Below, one piece after another: positions 7,255-14,761 of a stretch of 64,000 nt of DNA (positions are counted from its first letter, which is position 1; each line of letters opens with the position of its first letter). Under the pieces are notes generated by a model. The model ran no database searches. It saw only the letters and a list, made by a program, of their open reading frames with translations, and was not told the origin of the DNA. Made by a program: the position numbers and the translations under genes. Source of the stretch: Thermus sp. CCB_US3_UF1 (GTDB lineage: Bacteria > Deinococcota > Deinococci > Deinococcales > Thermaceae); contig NC_017278.1 of the NCBI RefSeq assembly GCF_000236585.1, forward strand, positions 1,984,001 to 2,048,000, written 5' to 3'.

Positions 7255-7719
7255 ATGCGGACCCTAAGCCTCAGCCTCCGCCGGGTCCTCCCGGAGGATG
7301 CCCCCCTCCTGCACGGCCTCTTTGGGCGAAGCCCCAGCTACTTCGCCCTGATCGGGGCGGAGCCGCCCAGCCTCGAGGACGTGGCCCGCGACCTGGCCAC
7401 CCTGGAAAAAGACCCGCGACGGCGGGCCTTCTTCCTCCTGCTGGACGCGGAGGCCGTGGGCTACCTGGACTACAAGCTCCACTACCCCGAGCCCCAGGAC
7501 GCCACCCTAAGCCTCCTCCTCATTCGCGAGGACCGCCAGGGCCAGGGGCTGGGGCGGCGGGCCTTGGCCCACCTGGTGGCAAACCTGGCCGGGGTGGAGC
7601 GGCTTTACGCCGTGGTCTACGGGCACAACCCCCAGGCCAAGGGGTTTTTCCTCTCCCAGGGCTTCCGCCACGTGAAAGACGGCGGCCCGCCCTTAAGCTG
7701 GTACGTGCGGGAGCTGTAA
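7255..7719 (+). CDS. GNAT-family N-acetyltransferase
   Basis: This 154-residue acyltransferase fold shows the acetyl-CoA pyrophosphate-binding motif as REDRQGQGLGRRAL (about residues 89-102), followed by a helix and a VYGHNPQAKGFFLSQGF segment typical of GNAT motif B. The substrate is unknown. I choose ATG 7255 because TAGCAT (7242-7247) sits exactly 7 nt upstream. ATG 7246 lies within that -10. The GNAT gene is monocistronic, bounded by the csp terminator and a convergent terminator. Confidence 0.85.
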   Translation: MRTLSLSLRRVLPEDAPLLHGLFGRSPSYFALIGAEPPSLEDVARDLATLEKDPRRRAFFLLLDAEAVGYLDYKLHYPEPQDATLSLLLIREDRQGQGLGRRALAHLVANLAGVERLYAVVYGHNPQAKGFFLSQGFRHVKDGGPPLSWYVREL

Positions 7720-7724
7720 AGGGA

Positions 7725-7751
7725 CCGCCAAGGGCCTTTGGCCCTTGGCGG
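7725..7751. terminator. Bidirectional terminator between the GNAT and ferredoxin genes
   Basis: A 12-bp stem CCGCCAAGGGCC / GGCCCTTGGCGG with a TTT loop lies between convergent stops. The rightward side is followed by GGTCTCCTT and the leftward side by TCCCTTT. Confidence 0.8.
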
Positions 7752-7765
7752 GGTCTCCTTCGGGG

Positions 7766-8005
7766 CTACTCCAGGCCCGCCAGCTTGCGGTTTTTCTCAA
7801 TGTAGGACTTCCACTGCTCGGGAACGTCCTCCTCGGGGAAGATGGCGTTCACCGGGCAAGCGGGCACGCAGGCCCCGCAGTCAATGCACTCCTCGGGGTG
7901 GATGTAGAACTGGTCCCCCCCGTCGTAGATGCACTCCACCGGGCAGACCTCCACGCAGGACTGGTCCTTTACGCCGATGCAGGGCTCACAGATCACGTGC
8001 GGCAT
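7766..8005 (-). CDS. Seven-iron ferredoxin
   Basis: This 79-residue electron carrier holds [3Fe-4S] and [4Fe-4S] clusters. By the family pattern, Cys9, Cys17 and Cys50 hold the 3Fe cluster and Cys21, Cys40, Cys43 and Cys46 the 4Fe cluster; Cys6 and Cys25 are extra. It matches the well-known thermostable Thermus ferredoxin. The ATG (8003-8005) is preceded by GGGAGGTGAAGG, one of the strongest ribosome-binding sites in the window. It has its own promoter with a consensus TTGACA and is probably highly expressed. Likely partners are 2-oxoacid:ferredoxin oxidoreductases and ferredoxin-NADP reductase; none is in this window. Confidence 0.97.
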   Translation of the reverse strand: MPHVICEPCIGVKDQSCVEVCPVECIYDGGDQFYIHPEECIDCGACVPACPVNAIFPEEDVPEQWKSYIEKNRKLAGLE

Positions 8006-8035
8006 CCTTCACCTCCCGAGCTACCGCTCCCCCCT

Positions 8036-8062
8036 ATTTTAGGCCAGAAGGCCCCCTGTCAA
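8036..8062 (-). promoter_or_regulatory. Promoter of the ferredoxin gene
   Basis: A perfect -35 TTGACA (8062-8057) and a -10 TAAAAT (8041-8036) are separated by only 15 bp, or 16 if AAAATA is used. The -35 lies just after the stop of the upstream membrane gene. Confidence 0.6.
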
Positions 8063-8066
8063 TGGG

Positions 8067-8606
8067 CTAGACCCCGAGGTAGCGGAAGAAGGCTTCCCGG
8101 GGGATGGCCCCCAGCACCTCCTCCCCCCGCACCACCAGGACCAGGGGCTGGCGGAAGAAAAGGGGGAAAAGCTCGCTGGCCGCCACCTCCCCTTCCACCG
8201 CCGGCACCTCCTCCAGGGGCAGGATGGGCTCAGCAAGGCCCAAAAGCCCCACGGGCTTGCCTTCCTGCACCAGAAGGGCTATCCCCCGGCCCTCGTAGGC
8301 CTCGAGGCCCTCCACCCGGGGCAGGGGCTTGGCCAGGCGGAAGGCCGGGGTGGGGCCGAGGAGGCCGGCGGTGAGCAGGGTGGTGCAGGGCACCCGCACC
8401 GCCTTCTTGGCCAGGTAAAGGGCAAAGGTAAAGGCCAGGAGAAAGCCCACGCCCTCCAAGAGGCCGGCGAAGTTGAAGCTCCCCCACCCCAGCCGCCCCC
8501 CGCTCCCCAGGAGGGTATGGAGGAAATAGGAAAAAAGAAGGCCCAAGACCAAGGCGGCCAAATAGGCGAAAAGCCCGGCCAGGCGAAGCTCCTTCACCGT
8601 ACGCAT
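8067..8606 (-). CDS. Membrane protein with a cytoplasmic/regulatory-looking C-terminal half, unknown function
   Basis: This 179-residue protein has two hydrophobic segments (about residues 10-33 and 45-66) followed by a soluble alpha/beta region. In that region two similar stretches (EGRGIALLVQEGKPVGLLGLAEP and FRQPLVLVVRGEEVLGAIPREA) look like the two halves of a CBS-type or similar repeat. I do not recognise the family firmly. The gene lies 4 bp after the MobA-like gene. A TAAGCT (8618-8613) lies 6 nt before its ATG and could be an internal leaderless promoter. Confidence 0.7.
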   Translation of the reverse strand: MRTVKELRLAGLFAYLAALVLGLLFSYFLHTLLGSGGRLGWGSFNFAGLLEGVGFLLAFTFALYLAKKAVRVPCTTLLTAGLLGPTPAFRLAKPLPRVEGLEAYEGRGIALLVQEGKPVGLLGLAEPILPLEEVPAVEGEVAASELFPLFFRQPLVLVVRGEEVLGAIPREAFFRYLGV

Positions 8607-8610
8607 GGGC

Positions 8611-9303
8611 TTAGCTTACCAGCTCCTCCTCCCGGTCCACGTCCACCCCCACCTCGGGGTAGGGGGTGAGGAGGGCCCGGGCCTCCACCCCCAGGATCCG
8701 GCTGGCCCGGGCCTCCAGCTCCCCCAGAGAAAGCCTTCCCAGAAGAAGCTTCAGGAGGATGTCCCAGCCGATGAGCCGGGCCAGGGCCAAGGGCTTTTTC
8801 CTCAAGGCCACCGCCTGCTTGGCCAAGGGCAAGGCCCGGTAGAAGAGGGTCTTTTCCAGAAGGAGGAGGTTTCCCCCGGTGAAAACGCCCTCCCGCAACC
8901 GGGCATAGGTGCGGCGGGTGTGGGGAAAGCGGGCCTCCACCGCCTCTTTGGGCACGATGGGGTAGACCAAGGCTGCCTGGGGCGCCCTCTCCAGCACAAA
9001 GCGCACCGCCTCCGGGGTCAGGTGGGGCAGGTCGGCGGTGGCCACCAGGACCCGGCCCTCCGCGTGGGCCAAGGCCGCCTCCAGGTTTTCCAGAAGGCTG
9101 CCCCGGTCCGGTAGGGTCAGCCGGGGGGCCGGGGCAAGGCCGGGGTTCTCCCCCACGTAGATGGCGGAAAGCCCCGCCTCCGCCAGGGCGGAAAGCACCC
9201 ACGCCGCCAAGGGTTTTCCCCGGTAAGGCACCAGGGCCTTGCTCCGCACCCCGTACTTCCGGGCCCAGGCCTCCTCGCCGCCCCCTAGGACGATCGCCTC
9301 CAT
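8611..9303 (-). CDS. MobA-like NTP transferase domain protein
   Basis: This 230-residue GT-A-fold nucleotidyltransferase has an N-terminal AIVLGGG loop, RSKALVPYRGKPL with the basic residues that bind the NTP phosphates, and VLVATADLPHLTPE with the metal-binding Asp. The family includes molybdenum-cofactor guanylyl/cytidylyltransferases and sugar-phosphate nucleotidyltransferases; the actual acceptor is unknown. I choose ATG 9301-9303 because TAGCAT (9316-9311) sits 7 nt upstream. An alternative ATG at 9312 overlaps this -10. It is the first gene of a two-gene leftward unit and divergent from the SdpI-like gene. Confidence 0.75.
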   Translation of the reverse strand: MEAIVLGGGEEAWARKYGVRSKALVPYRGKPLAAWVLSALAEAGLSAIYVGENPGLAPAPRLTLPDRGSLLENLEAALAHAEGRVLVATADLPHLTPEAVRFVLERAPQAALVYPIVPKEAVEARFPHTRRTYARLREGVFTGGNLLLLEKTLFYRALPLAKQAVALRKKPLALARLIGWDILLKLLLGRLSLGELEARASRILGVEARALLTPYPEVGVDVDREEELVS

Positions 9304-9310
9304 CCCCCCC

Positions 9311-9328
9311 ATGCTACTGGGGTAGGCT
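9311..9328. promoter_or_regulatory. Divergent -10 elements of the MobA-like and SdpI-like genes
   Basis: The leftward TAGCAT (9316-9311) lies 7 nt before ATG 9303 and the rightward TAGGCT (9323-9328) lies 7 nt before ATG 9336. Both transcripts would be leaderless. Confidence 0.5.
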
Positions 9329-9335
9329 AAAGGGC

Positions 9336-9983
9336 ATGGCCAGATGGCTTGCGCCTTTGGGCCTTTTCCTCCTTTGGGCCTTCACCCTCTTCGCCTACCT
9401 CCGCCTCCCCGAACGGATCCCCGTGCACTGGAACGCCCAGGGGGAGGTGGACCGGTGGGGGAGCCGGCTGGAGGTCTTCCTCCTGCCCTTGTTGCTTACC
9501 CTTTTGGTCTACCCCCTCCTGGCCCTGGCCCCCAGGCTGGACCCCAAGCTAAGGGGGCAGGAACCCGGGGTCTGGCCCTGGCTCACCGCCGGGGTGGTCT
9601 GGACCCTGGCCCTCCTTCAGGGGGTTATCCTTTACGCCACCTGGCAGGAGGTGGCGGGGGAACCCTTTCCCCTGGAAAGGGCCCTTTTCCTGGCCCTGGG
9701 CCTGGTCTTCCTGGTGCTTGGCCTGCTGCTTCCCCGGATACCCCCCAACCACTTTGCCGGGGTGCGCACCCCCTGGACCCTGGAAAGCCCCGAGGCCTGG
9801 GGCAAGACCCAGAAACGCTCGGGGCAGGTGTTCGCCCTTCTCGGCCTGCTGGCCTGGGCCGTGGCCCTTTTGGGGGGCCAGGGGGTGTGGCTTTGGCTCT
9901 GGCTGGCCGCCTGCGCCCTAGGGGTTTTGTACCTGGTCCTCTACTCCTACCTGGTCTGGAGGCTAGGGCCCAAGGGGCCCTAG
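9336..9983 (+). CDS. DUF1648/SdpI-family membrane protein
   Basis: This 215-residue protein has about six transmembrane segments. The first loop has the DUF1648 signature PERIPVHWNAQGEVDRWGS, and the middle has PRIPPNHFAGVRTPWTLESPEAWGKTQK, the SdpI-type loop. SdpI of Bacillus is an immunity and signalling protein against the SDP toxin; no toxin gene is visible nearby, so a toxin-immunity role is not supported here. It is monocistronic with a leaderless-type -10 (TAGGCT, 9323-9328). Confidence 0.8.
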   Translation: MARWLAPLGLFLLWAFTLFAYLRLPERIPVHWNAQGEVDRWGSRLEVFLLPLLLTLLVYPLLALAPRLDPKLRGQEPGVWPWLTAGVVWTLALLQGVILYATWQEVAGEPFPLERALFLALGLVFLVLGLLLPRIPPNHFAGVRTPWTLESPEAWGKTQKRSGQVFALLGLLAWAVALLGGQGVWLWLWLAACALGVLYLVLYSYLVWRLGPKGP

Positions 9984-9995
9984 CCTCCCCCCACC

Positions 9996-11609
9996 TCAGA
10001 GGGGCCTAAGCTCCAGCCGCAGGACCAGGTTGCCGCCCAAGCGCACGGTCTGGACCAGGGTGCGGTAGCCGGGGGCCACCAGGGTGAGCTCGTGCTCCCC
10101 TAAGGGGGCTTCCAGGCGCAGGTACCCACCCCGGGCCAAGCCCACCTCCTGCCCGTTCAGGAAGACCCGGGCCTCGGCGTTCAGGTAAAGCTCCAGCACC
10201 GCCCGAAGGGGAACCAACTCCACAAAGAGGCGGACGCTCTCCCCGGGGCGCACCTCCACCTGGGCCCGGTACTCCGCGTACCCTGGGGCCTGGACCCGCA
10301 CCTCGTGCAGGCCGGCCTCGAGGCTAAGGCGCAAGGGCGCCCGTCCCACCAAGCGGCCATCCACCAAGACCTCCGCCCCTTCAGGCCGGGCTTCCAGAAA
10401 GAGCTCCCCGGTACGCAAGGGGCGCAGGCTGGCGGCAAGCCGGGTTTCCCGCCCCCGCTCCACCCGCACCGTGGCCCCGTAGGGCTCGTAGCCGGGAAGG
10501 CGTAGCTCCACCCGGTAGGTTCCCTCCTCCAGGGTGAGGCGCAAGGGGGTGCGGCCCTGGAGCCGCCCCTCCAGGTAGACCTCGGCCCCGGAAGGGGTGC
10601 TTTCCAGGAGAAGGGTGCCGGTGCGGGGGACGGGGGTGAGGCGCACCTCCAGCCTGGTGGTCTCCCCGCGGCGCACCTGGACCGTGGCCCGGTAGGGCTC
10701 GTAGCCGGAAAGCCGAAGCTCCAGGGCGTAGCGCCCCTCGGGAAGGGAAAGGGCAAGGGGGGTGCGGCCCCGGAAGGTCCCCTCCAGGTAGACCTCGGCC
10801 CCGCTGGGGGTGGAGGCCAGGGCCAGGGTGCCCTGCCGGGGCTCGGGGACCAGGGGGGCAAAGACCTGGACCCGCTCCCCGGGAGCGGGGTTCACCGCCA
10901 CCCGGTAGGGCTGGTAGCCGGAAAGCCTCACCTCCACCTCGTGCCGCCCGGGGTTCACGGAAAGGGTGAGGGGGGTACGCCCCTGCAGGCGGCCATCCAG
11001 GTAGACCTCGGCCCCTTGGGGCCTCGAGTCCACCGCCAGGGTAGCCGTGGCCGGGCTGGGGGGCGAAGAAATCCGGCCCACGTAGTAGCGGGCCACGTCC
11101 GTCACCCAGTCCCGGTCGGGAAGGGGCTCCACCACGATGGAAAGGGCCCGGGCTAGCCCCTCCGCCCCCTGGACCCGCACCCGGTTCCCCTCCACGTCCA
11201 GGATCTCCCCCAGGGAAAGGGGCCTGCGGCTGGCCACCGCCAGGATCCGGTCCTCCCCCTCGGGACCCGTGACCGTGTAGCGGTAGCGGGCCCCCTCGGG
11301 GGGAAAGCGCCGGGTCTCCCCAGCCCGAAGCAGGTTGTCCCGCTCAAAGGCGTTGGGCAGGATGGGGTCGATGCGCCCGTCGGCGTTGACGTTGAAGAGG
11401 TAGACGTAGGCCTCCTGGTTGACGTTCACGTAGATGAAGATGGGCTCACCCACCTGGTAGAGTGCCCCTCCCCGCTTGCTGGGGTCCTTGTCCACCCAGA
11501 CCCTCACCTGGAGATCCGTGGGTACGGGGTTGACCAGGATCCCCTGGGGGCTTACCTGCTGGGCCAAGGCCGCGCCCAGGCCCAAGACCGCCCAAAGCCA
11601 TTTCCGCAT
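9996..11609 (-). CDS. Secreted DUF4384 protein with five tandem PEGA-type repeats
   Basis: This 537-residue protein starts at ATG 11607-11609 with GGAGGTGAGGG upstream. Residues 1-17 are a signal peptide ending ALAQQ. Residues 30-160 resemble DUF4384 (GEPIFIYVNVNQEAYVYLFN). Then come PEGA repeats at about 190-254, 260-325, 331-395 and 401-465, and a diverged fifth at 470-535. Each has an SxPxGAEVYLDGxxxGRTPL core and an LSGYEPYR half, with a 70-71-residue period. PEGA domains are extracytoplasmic and often contact the cell wall or S-layer. The precise partner is unknown. The repeated DNA units suggest growth by tandem duplication. It lies downstream of accA but is separated from it by a terminator. 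Confidence 0.85.
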   Translation of the reverse strand: MRKWLWAVLGLGAALAQQVSPQGILVNPVPTDLQVRVWVDKDPSKRGGALYQVGEPIFIYVNVNQEAYVYLFNVNADGRIDPILPNAFERDNLLRAGETRRFPPEGARYRYTVTGPEGEDRILAVASRRPLSLGEILDVEGNRVRVQGAEGLARALSIVVEPLPDRDWVTDVARYYVGRISSPPSPATATLAVDSRPQGAEVYLDGRLQGRTPLTLSVNPGRHEVEVRLSGYQPYRVAVNPAPGERVQVFAPLVPEPRQGTLALASTPSGAEVYLEGTFRGRTPLALSLPEGRYALELRLSGYEPYRATVQVRRGETTRLEVRLTPVPRTGTLLLESTPSGAEVYLEGRLQGRTPLRLTLEEGTYRVELRLPGYEPYGATVRVERGRETRLAASLRPLRTGELFLEARPEGAEVLVDGRLVGRAPLRLSLEAGLHEVRVQAPGYAEYRAQVEVRPGESVRLFVELVPLRAVLELYLNAEARVFLNGQEVGLARGGYLRLEAPLGEHELTLVAPGYRTLVQTVRLGGNLVLRLELRPL

Positions 11610-11660
11610 ATCCCTCACCTCCAGCCCCAGGCTAAAGGCCAGGTGTGAAAACCCTGAGGG

Positions 11661-11680
11661 AAAAGGCCCAAGGGGCCTTA
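11661..11680 (-). terminator. Intrinsic terminator at the accA stop codon
   Basis: Read leftward, a 7-bp stem AAGGCCC/GGGCCTT with a 3-nt loop ends in TTTT. It overlaps the accA stop (11678-11680) and separates accDA from the PEGA-repeat gene. Confidence 0.65.
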
Positions 11681-12628
11681 AGGCTCCGCGTAGGCCCCAA
11701 GGGCGCGGAAGCGGCGGTAGCGGTCCTGGTAGAGGGCCTCCGGGGAAAGCCCCTTGAGCTCCTCCAGGGTCCTCAGGAGGGCCTCCTTGAGGTGGGCTAT
11801 GGCCCGGGCCGGGTCCTTGTGGGCCCCGCCCTCGGGCTCGGGGACGATGGCGTCCACCACCCCCAGGGCCAGGAGGTCCTGGGCGGTGAGCTTCAGGGCC
11901 TCCGCCGCCTTGGGGGCCTCCTTGGCGTCGCGCCACAGGATGGCGGCGCAGGACTCGGGGCTGATCACCGAGTACCAGGCGTTCTCCAGGATGAGGACCC
12001 GGTTGGCCACCCCGATGGCCAAGGCCCCCCCGCTCCCCCCCTCCCCCAGGATGACGGCGATGGCCGGCACCCGGAGGCGGCCCATGCGCTGCAGGCTTTG
12101 GGCGATGACCCAGGCCTGGCCCCGCTCCTCCGCGGACACCCCGGGGTAGGCCCCCGGGGTGTCGATGAAGCTCAGAAAGGGGTAGCCGAAACGGTCCGCC
12201 AGGTCCATGAGGCGCATGGCCTTGCGGTACCCCTCGGGGTGGGGCATGCCGAAGTTGCGCTGCAGGTTCTCCTTGGTGTCCCGCCCCTTCTGGTGCCCCA
12301 CCACCACCACCTTCTGGCCCTCGAGGTAGGCCAAACCCCCCACGATGGCCGGGTCGTCGGCGAAGGCCCGGTCCCCGTGAAGCTCCAGGAAGTCCTGGAA
12401 AGCCTTCTCCAGGACGTCCAGGGTGGTGGGCCGCCCGGGGGCCCGGGCCAGCTGCACCCGTTGCCAGGGGGTGAGGTGGCCGTAGATCTCCGCCTTGAGC
12501 CGGGCCAGGCGCTCCTCCAGGAGGCGGATCTCCGCCTCCAGGTCCACCCCCGTGGTCTTGGCGGTTTCCTTCAACTCGGCAATGCGCTTTTCCAGCTCCA
12601 GGATGGGCTTTTCAAACTCCAGAGGCAT
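11678..12628 (-). CDS. accA: Acetyl-CoA carboxylase carboxyltransferase subunit alpha
   Basis: This 316-residue crotonase-fold subunit pairs with AccD (alpha2beta2) to transfer the carboxyl group from biotin to acetyl-CoA. Recognisable segments are the N-terminal helical pair ([13 protein letters not shown]), [33 protein letters not shown] and [31 protein letters not shown], the last lining the CoA/biotin site. The start overlaps the accD stop by 17 bp, consistent with coupled equimolar synthesis. The biotin ligase birA is also in this window (54958). Confidence 0.97.
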   Translation of the reverse strand: MPLEFEKPILELEKRIAELKETAKTTGVDLEAEIRLLEERLARLKAEIYGHLTPWQRVQLARAPGRPTTLDVLEKAFQDFLELHGDRAFADDPAIVGGLAYLEGQKVVVVGHQKGRDTKENLQRNFGMPHPEGYRKAMRLMDLADRFGYPFLSFIDTPGAYPGVSAEERGQAWVIAQSLQRMGRLRVPAIAVILGEGGSGGALAIGVANRVLILENAWYSVISPESCAAILWRDAKEAPKAAEALKLTAQDLLALGVVDAIVPEPEGGAHKDPARAIAHLKEALLRTLEELKGLSPEALYQDRYRRFRALGAYAEP

Positions 12629-13469
12629 AGGGGACTCCGGGGTGCAGGTGGCGCAGGACCCGGACCACCTCGGCCTTGAGCCTGCGGCGGTCGGTAACCC
12701 GGTCCACCATGCCGTGCTTCAAGAGGAACTCCGCCCGCTGGAAGCCCTCGGGAAGGTCCTGGCGGATGGTCTGCTTGATCACCCGGGGGCCGGCGAAGCC
12801 GATCAGGGCCCCAGGCTCGGCGAAGATCACGTCGGCCAGGGCGGCGAAGCTGGCCGTAACCCCGCCCGTGGTGGGGTCGGTAAGGATGGACACGTAGGGC
12901 AGGCCCTGGGCCCAGAGGCGGTCCAGGCTCATGACCGTTTTGGCCATCTGCATGAGGGAAAGGGCGGCCTCCTGCATCCTAGCCCCCCCGGAGGCGGCCA
13001 CGATCACCAGGGCCCGCCCCTCCTCCGCCGCCCGCTCCACCCCCCGGGCGATCTCCTCTCCCACCACGCTTCCCATGGACCCGCCGGCAAAGGCGTAGTC
13101 CATCACCAGGAGCACCGCCGGGACCCCGCCCACGGCGCAGGTCCCCCCCAGGATGGCGTCCCGGCGGCCCGTCTCCTGCTGGTAGGCCTTGAGGCGCTCG
13201 CCGTAGGGCTTGGTGTCCACGAAGCCCAAGGGGTCCAGGGGGCTTAGGCGGGTGATTTCCTGGAAGGTGCCGGGATCCGCCAGCATCTCCACCCTTTCCT
13301 GGGCGGAGATGCGGTGGTGGTGGCCGCACTTGGGGCAGACGTAGAGGTTTTCCCGGAATTCCTTCTTGTAGATCCCTGCCCCACAGGCCTCGCACTTGGT
13401 CCAAAGCTCGGGGACGTCCCGGTTCTCCCCGCTGGGCCGTTTTCTCCGAAAAAGCCGCTCCAGGGCCAC
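12612..13469 (-). CDS. accD: Acetyl-CoA carboxylase carboxyltransferase subunit beta
   Basis: This 285-residue subunit has an N-terminal four-cysteine zinc ribbon (KCEACG and VCPKCG, about residues 24-47) followed by the crotonase-type carboxyltransferase core with the [10 protein letters not shown] oxyanion segment. It forms the first committed step of fatty-acid synthesis with AccA. GTG start 13467-13469, 1 bp after the bactofilin stop. Order here is bactofilin-accD-accA, so fatty-acid synthesis is transcriptionally joined to a cell-shape/peptidoglycan module. Confidence 0.97.
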   Translation of the reverse strand: MALERLFRRKRPSGENRDVPELWTKCEACGAGIYKKEFRENLYVCPKCGHHHRISAQERVEMLADPGTFQEITRLSPLDPLGFVDTKPYGERLKAYQQETGRRDAILGGTCAVGGVPAVLLVMDYAFAGGSMGSVVGEEIARGVERAAEEGRALVIVAASGGARMQEAALSLMQMAKTVMSLDRLWAQGLPYVSILTDPTTGGVTASFAALADVIFAEPGALIGFAGPRVIKQTIRQDLPEGFQRAEFLLKHGMVDRVTDRRRLKAEVVRVLRHLHPGVPYASGV

Positions 13470-13470
13470 G

Positions 13471-13845
13471 CTACGCCTCCTTGGGGGCCTCGAGGGCCTT
13501 GGTCTCCCCCGCCAGGGTCTGGCCGATGAAGACCGCCCCCGCCTCCACGTCCAGGGTCTGGGCCCGCACGGTGCCGCTGAAGCGGGCGGTCTTGGAGAGG
13601 GCCACCTTGCCCGCCACCAGGTCGGCCTTCACCTCCCCGTGGATCTGCACCGCCTGGGCCTCGATGCGCTCCCCCTCCACCCGGCCCGTGCGCCCCACCT
13701 CCAGCTCGCCCTCCACGTAGACCGAGCCCCGCACCAGGCCGTCGATGCGCACCTGGCCCTTGGCCTTCAGGTCCCCTAGGATCTCGGTGTCCGGGCCCAG
13801 GTAGGTGAGGGCCCCCCCTTGCTTTCTGCCCAACATCCGCCCCAT
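13471..13845 (-). CDS. Bactofilin
   Basis: This 124-residue protein is a right-handed beta-helix of short repeats ([29 protein letters not shown] and similar) with short disordered ends, the size and form of the Thermus bactofilin known to polymerise into non-polar filaments. Bactofilins scaffold cell-wall enzymes and can bind membranes through the N-terminal tail. The gene starts at ATG 13843-13845, with 1 bp between it and the upstream M23 peptidase gene. That pairing recurs in many bacteria and suggests localisation of the peptidase by the filament. Confidence 0.9.
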   Translation of the reverse strand: MGRMLGRKQGGALTYLGPDTEILGDLKAKGQVRIDGLVRGSVYVEGELEVGRTGRVEGERIEAQAVQIHGEVKADLVAGKVALSKTARFSGTVRAQTLDVEAGAVFIGQTLAGETKALEAPKEA

Positions 13846-13846
13846 T

Positions 13847-14746
13847 TTACCGAGAGGCCCAGGAGGGGGAAAGGTAGGGCCTGGGGTCCAAGGGGGCGCC
13901 GTAGCGGTAGACGGAGTAGTGCAGGTGGGGGCCGGTGGAACGCCCGGTGGAGCCCACGTAGCCCAGGACCTGGCCCTTTTCCACCCGCTCCCCCGGACGG
14001 ACCAGGAGGCGGGAGAGGTGGCCGTAGAGGCTCTGGTAGCCCTCGGCATGGTCCAGGAGGACGGCCAGGCCATAGGGCCCCATCCAGCCCGCCCGGGCCA
14101 CCACCCCGCTGCCCGTGGCGTAGACCGGGGCGCCGTAGGGGGCGGAGAAGTCCAGGCCGTCGTGGAACTCGTACCCGGGGCCAAAGGGGTTCCTGCGCAG
14201 GCCAAAGGGGGAGGTAATCCCCTCGTAGGTCCTCAGGGGAAGGCCCAAGGGGCGGCTTCGCTCCACCTCCAGGGTGCGCTCCAGGGCAGGGGCCACCTCG
14301 GCAAGCTGGTTCTTCAGGTCCAGGACCTCGGCCCGCACCGCCGCCCATCCCTCCATGGCCCCACCCCCCTGGCCCCCGGGGCCGTAGCGCACGGGAAGGG
14401 CGTTCAAGGGGGAAAGCCCCGCGCGGCGGCGGAGTTCTTCCAGGGCCTTGCGGATCTGCGCCAGTTCCCTTTGGGTGCGTTCCGCCTCCTGGGAAAGGGC
14501 GCCGTTTTTGGCCCGCTCCGCCTCGAGGGCCAGGGAAAGCCTCCGGGCCTCCTGGGAGAGGGCCTGGAGGCGAAGCTCCAGGGCCCTGGCCTCCCGCCCC
14601 TTGTGCCAGAAGTAGAGGTTGGCCCCCGTCCACAAGGCCAAAAGGCCCAGAAGAAGGGCCAGGGCCCACCCCGGTAGGGAGAGGGCCCGGCTCCCCCCGC
14701 CGCTGCGGGCCAGGAGGAGGGTATACCGGACCGGGCGCCTTTTCAT
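13847..14746 (-). CDS. M23-family peptidoglycan metallopeptidase, membrane-anchored
   Basis: This 299-residue protein has a short cytoplasmic basic N-terminus (residues 1-25), one transmembrane segment (about 26-46), a coiled-coil (about 52-110) and a C-terminal LytM/M23 domain. The zinc site is visible as HDGLD and as HLHYSV, plus the ITSPFGLRRNPF entry motif. The topology fits an anchored cell-wall hydrolase with a periplasmic catalytic domain. The N-terminal cytoplasmic tail could contact bactofilin, as reported for related pairs; that is inference. A -10 TATACT (14760-14755) lies 8 nt before the ATG, inside the end region of the upstream gene. Confidence 0.92.
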   Translation of the reverse strand: MKRRPVRYTLLLARSGGGSRALSLPGWALALLLGLLALWTGANLYFWHKGREARALELRLQALSQEARRLSLALEAERAKNGALSQEAERTQRELAQIRKALEELRRRAGLSPLNALPVRYGPGGQGGGAMEGWAAVRAEVLDLKNQLAEVAPALERTLEVERSRPLGLPLRTYEGITSPFGLRRNPFGPGYEFHDGLDFSAPYGAPVYATGSGVVARAGWMGPYGLAVLLDHAEGYQSLYGHLSRLLVRPGERVEKGQVLGYVGSTGRSTGPHLHYSVYRYGAPLDPRPYLSPSWASR

Positions 14747-14754
14747 CCCCGGGG

Positions 14755-14760
14755 AGTATA
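14755..14760 (-). promoter_or_regulatory. Internal -10 for M23 peptidase-bactofilin-accDA
   Basis: TATACT (a 5/6 match to TATAAT) lies 8 nt upstream of ATG 14746, between the phosphorylase stop and the M23 start, so the downstream genes can be transcribed separately. Confidence 0.5.
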
Positions 14761-14761
14761 C

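Noticed and set aside
9336-9983. Toxin-immunity system around the SdpI-like gene
   Set aside because: No small secreted toxin or processing genes lie nearby; neighbours are housekeeping or unrelated.
11610-11936. N-terminal extension of the PEGA-repeat protein
   Set aside because: It would read Gly/Pro-rich sequence antisense-frame through accA; the signal peptide and GGAGG site at 11609 mark the start.
13471-14205. Longer bactofilin with a 120-residue N-terminal extension
   Set aside because: The extension is out of frame over the M23 peptidase catalytic domain; Thermus bactofilin length fits the ATG at 13845.
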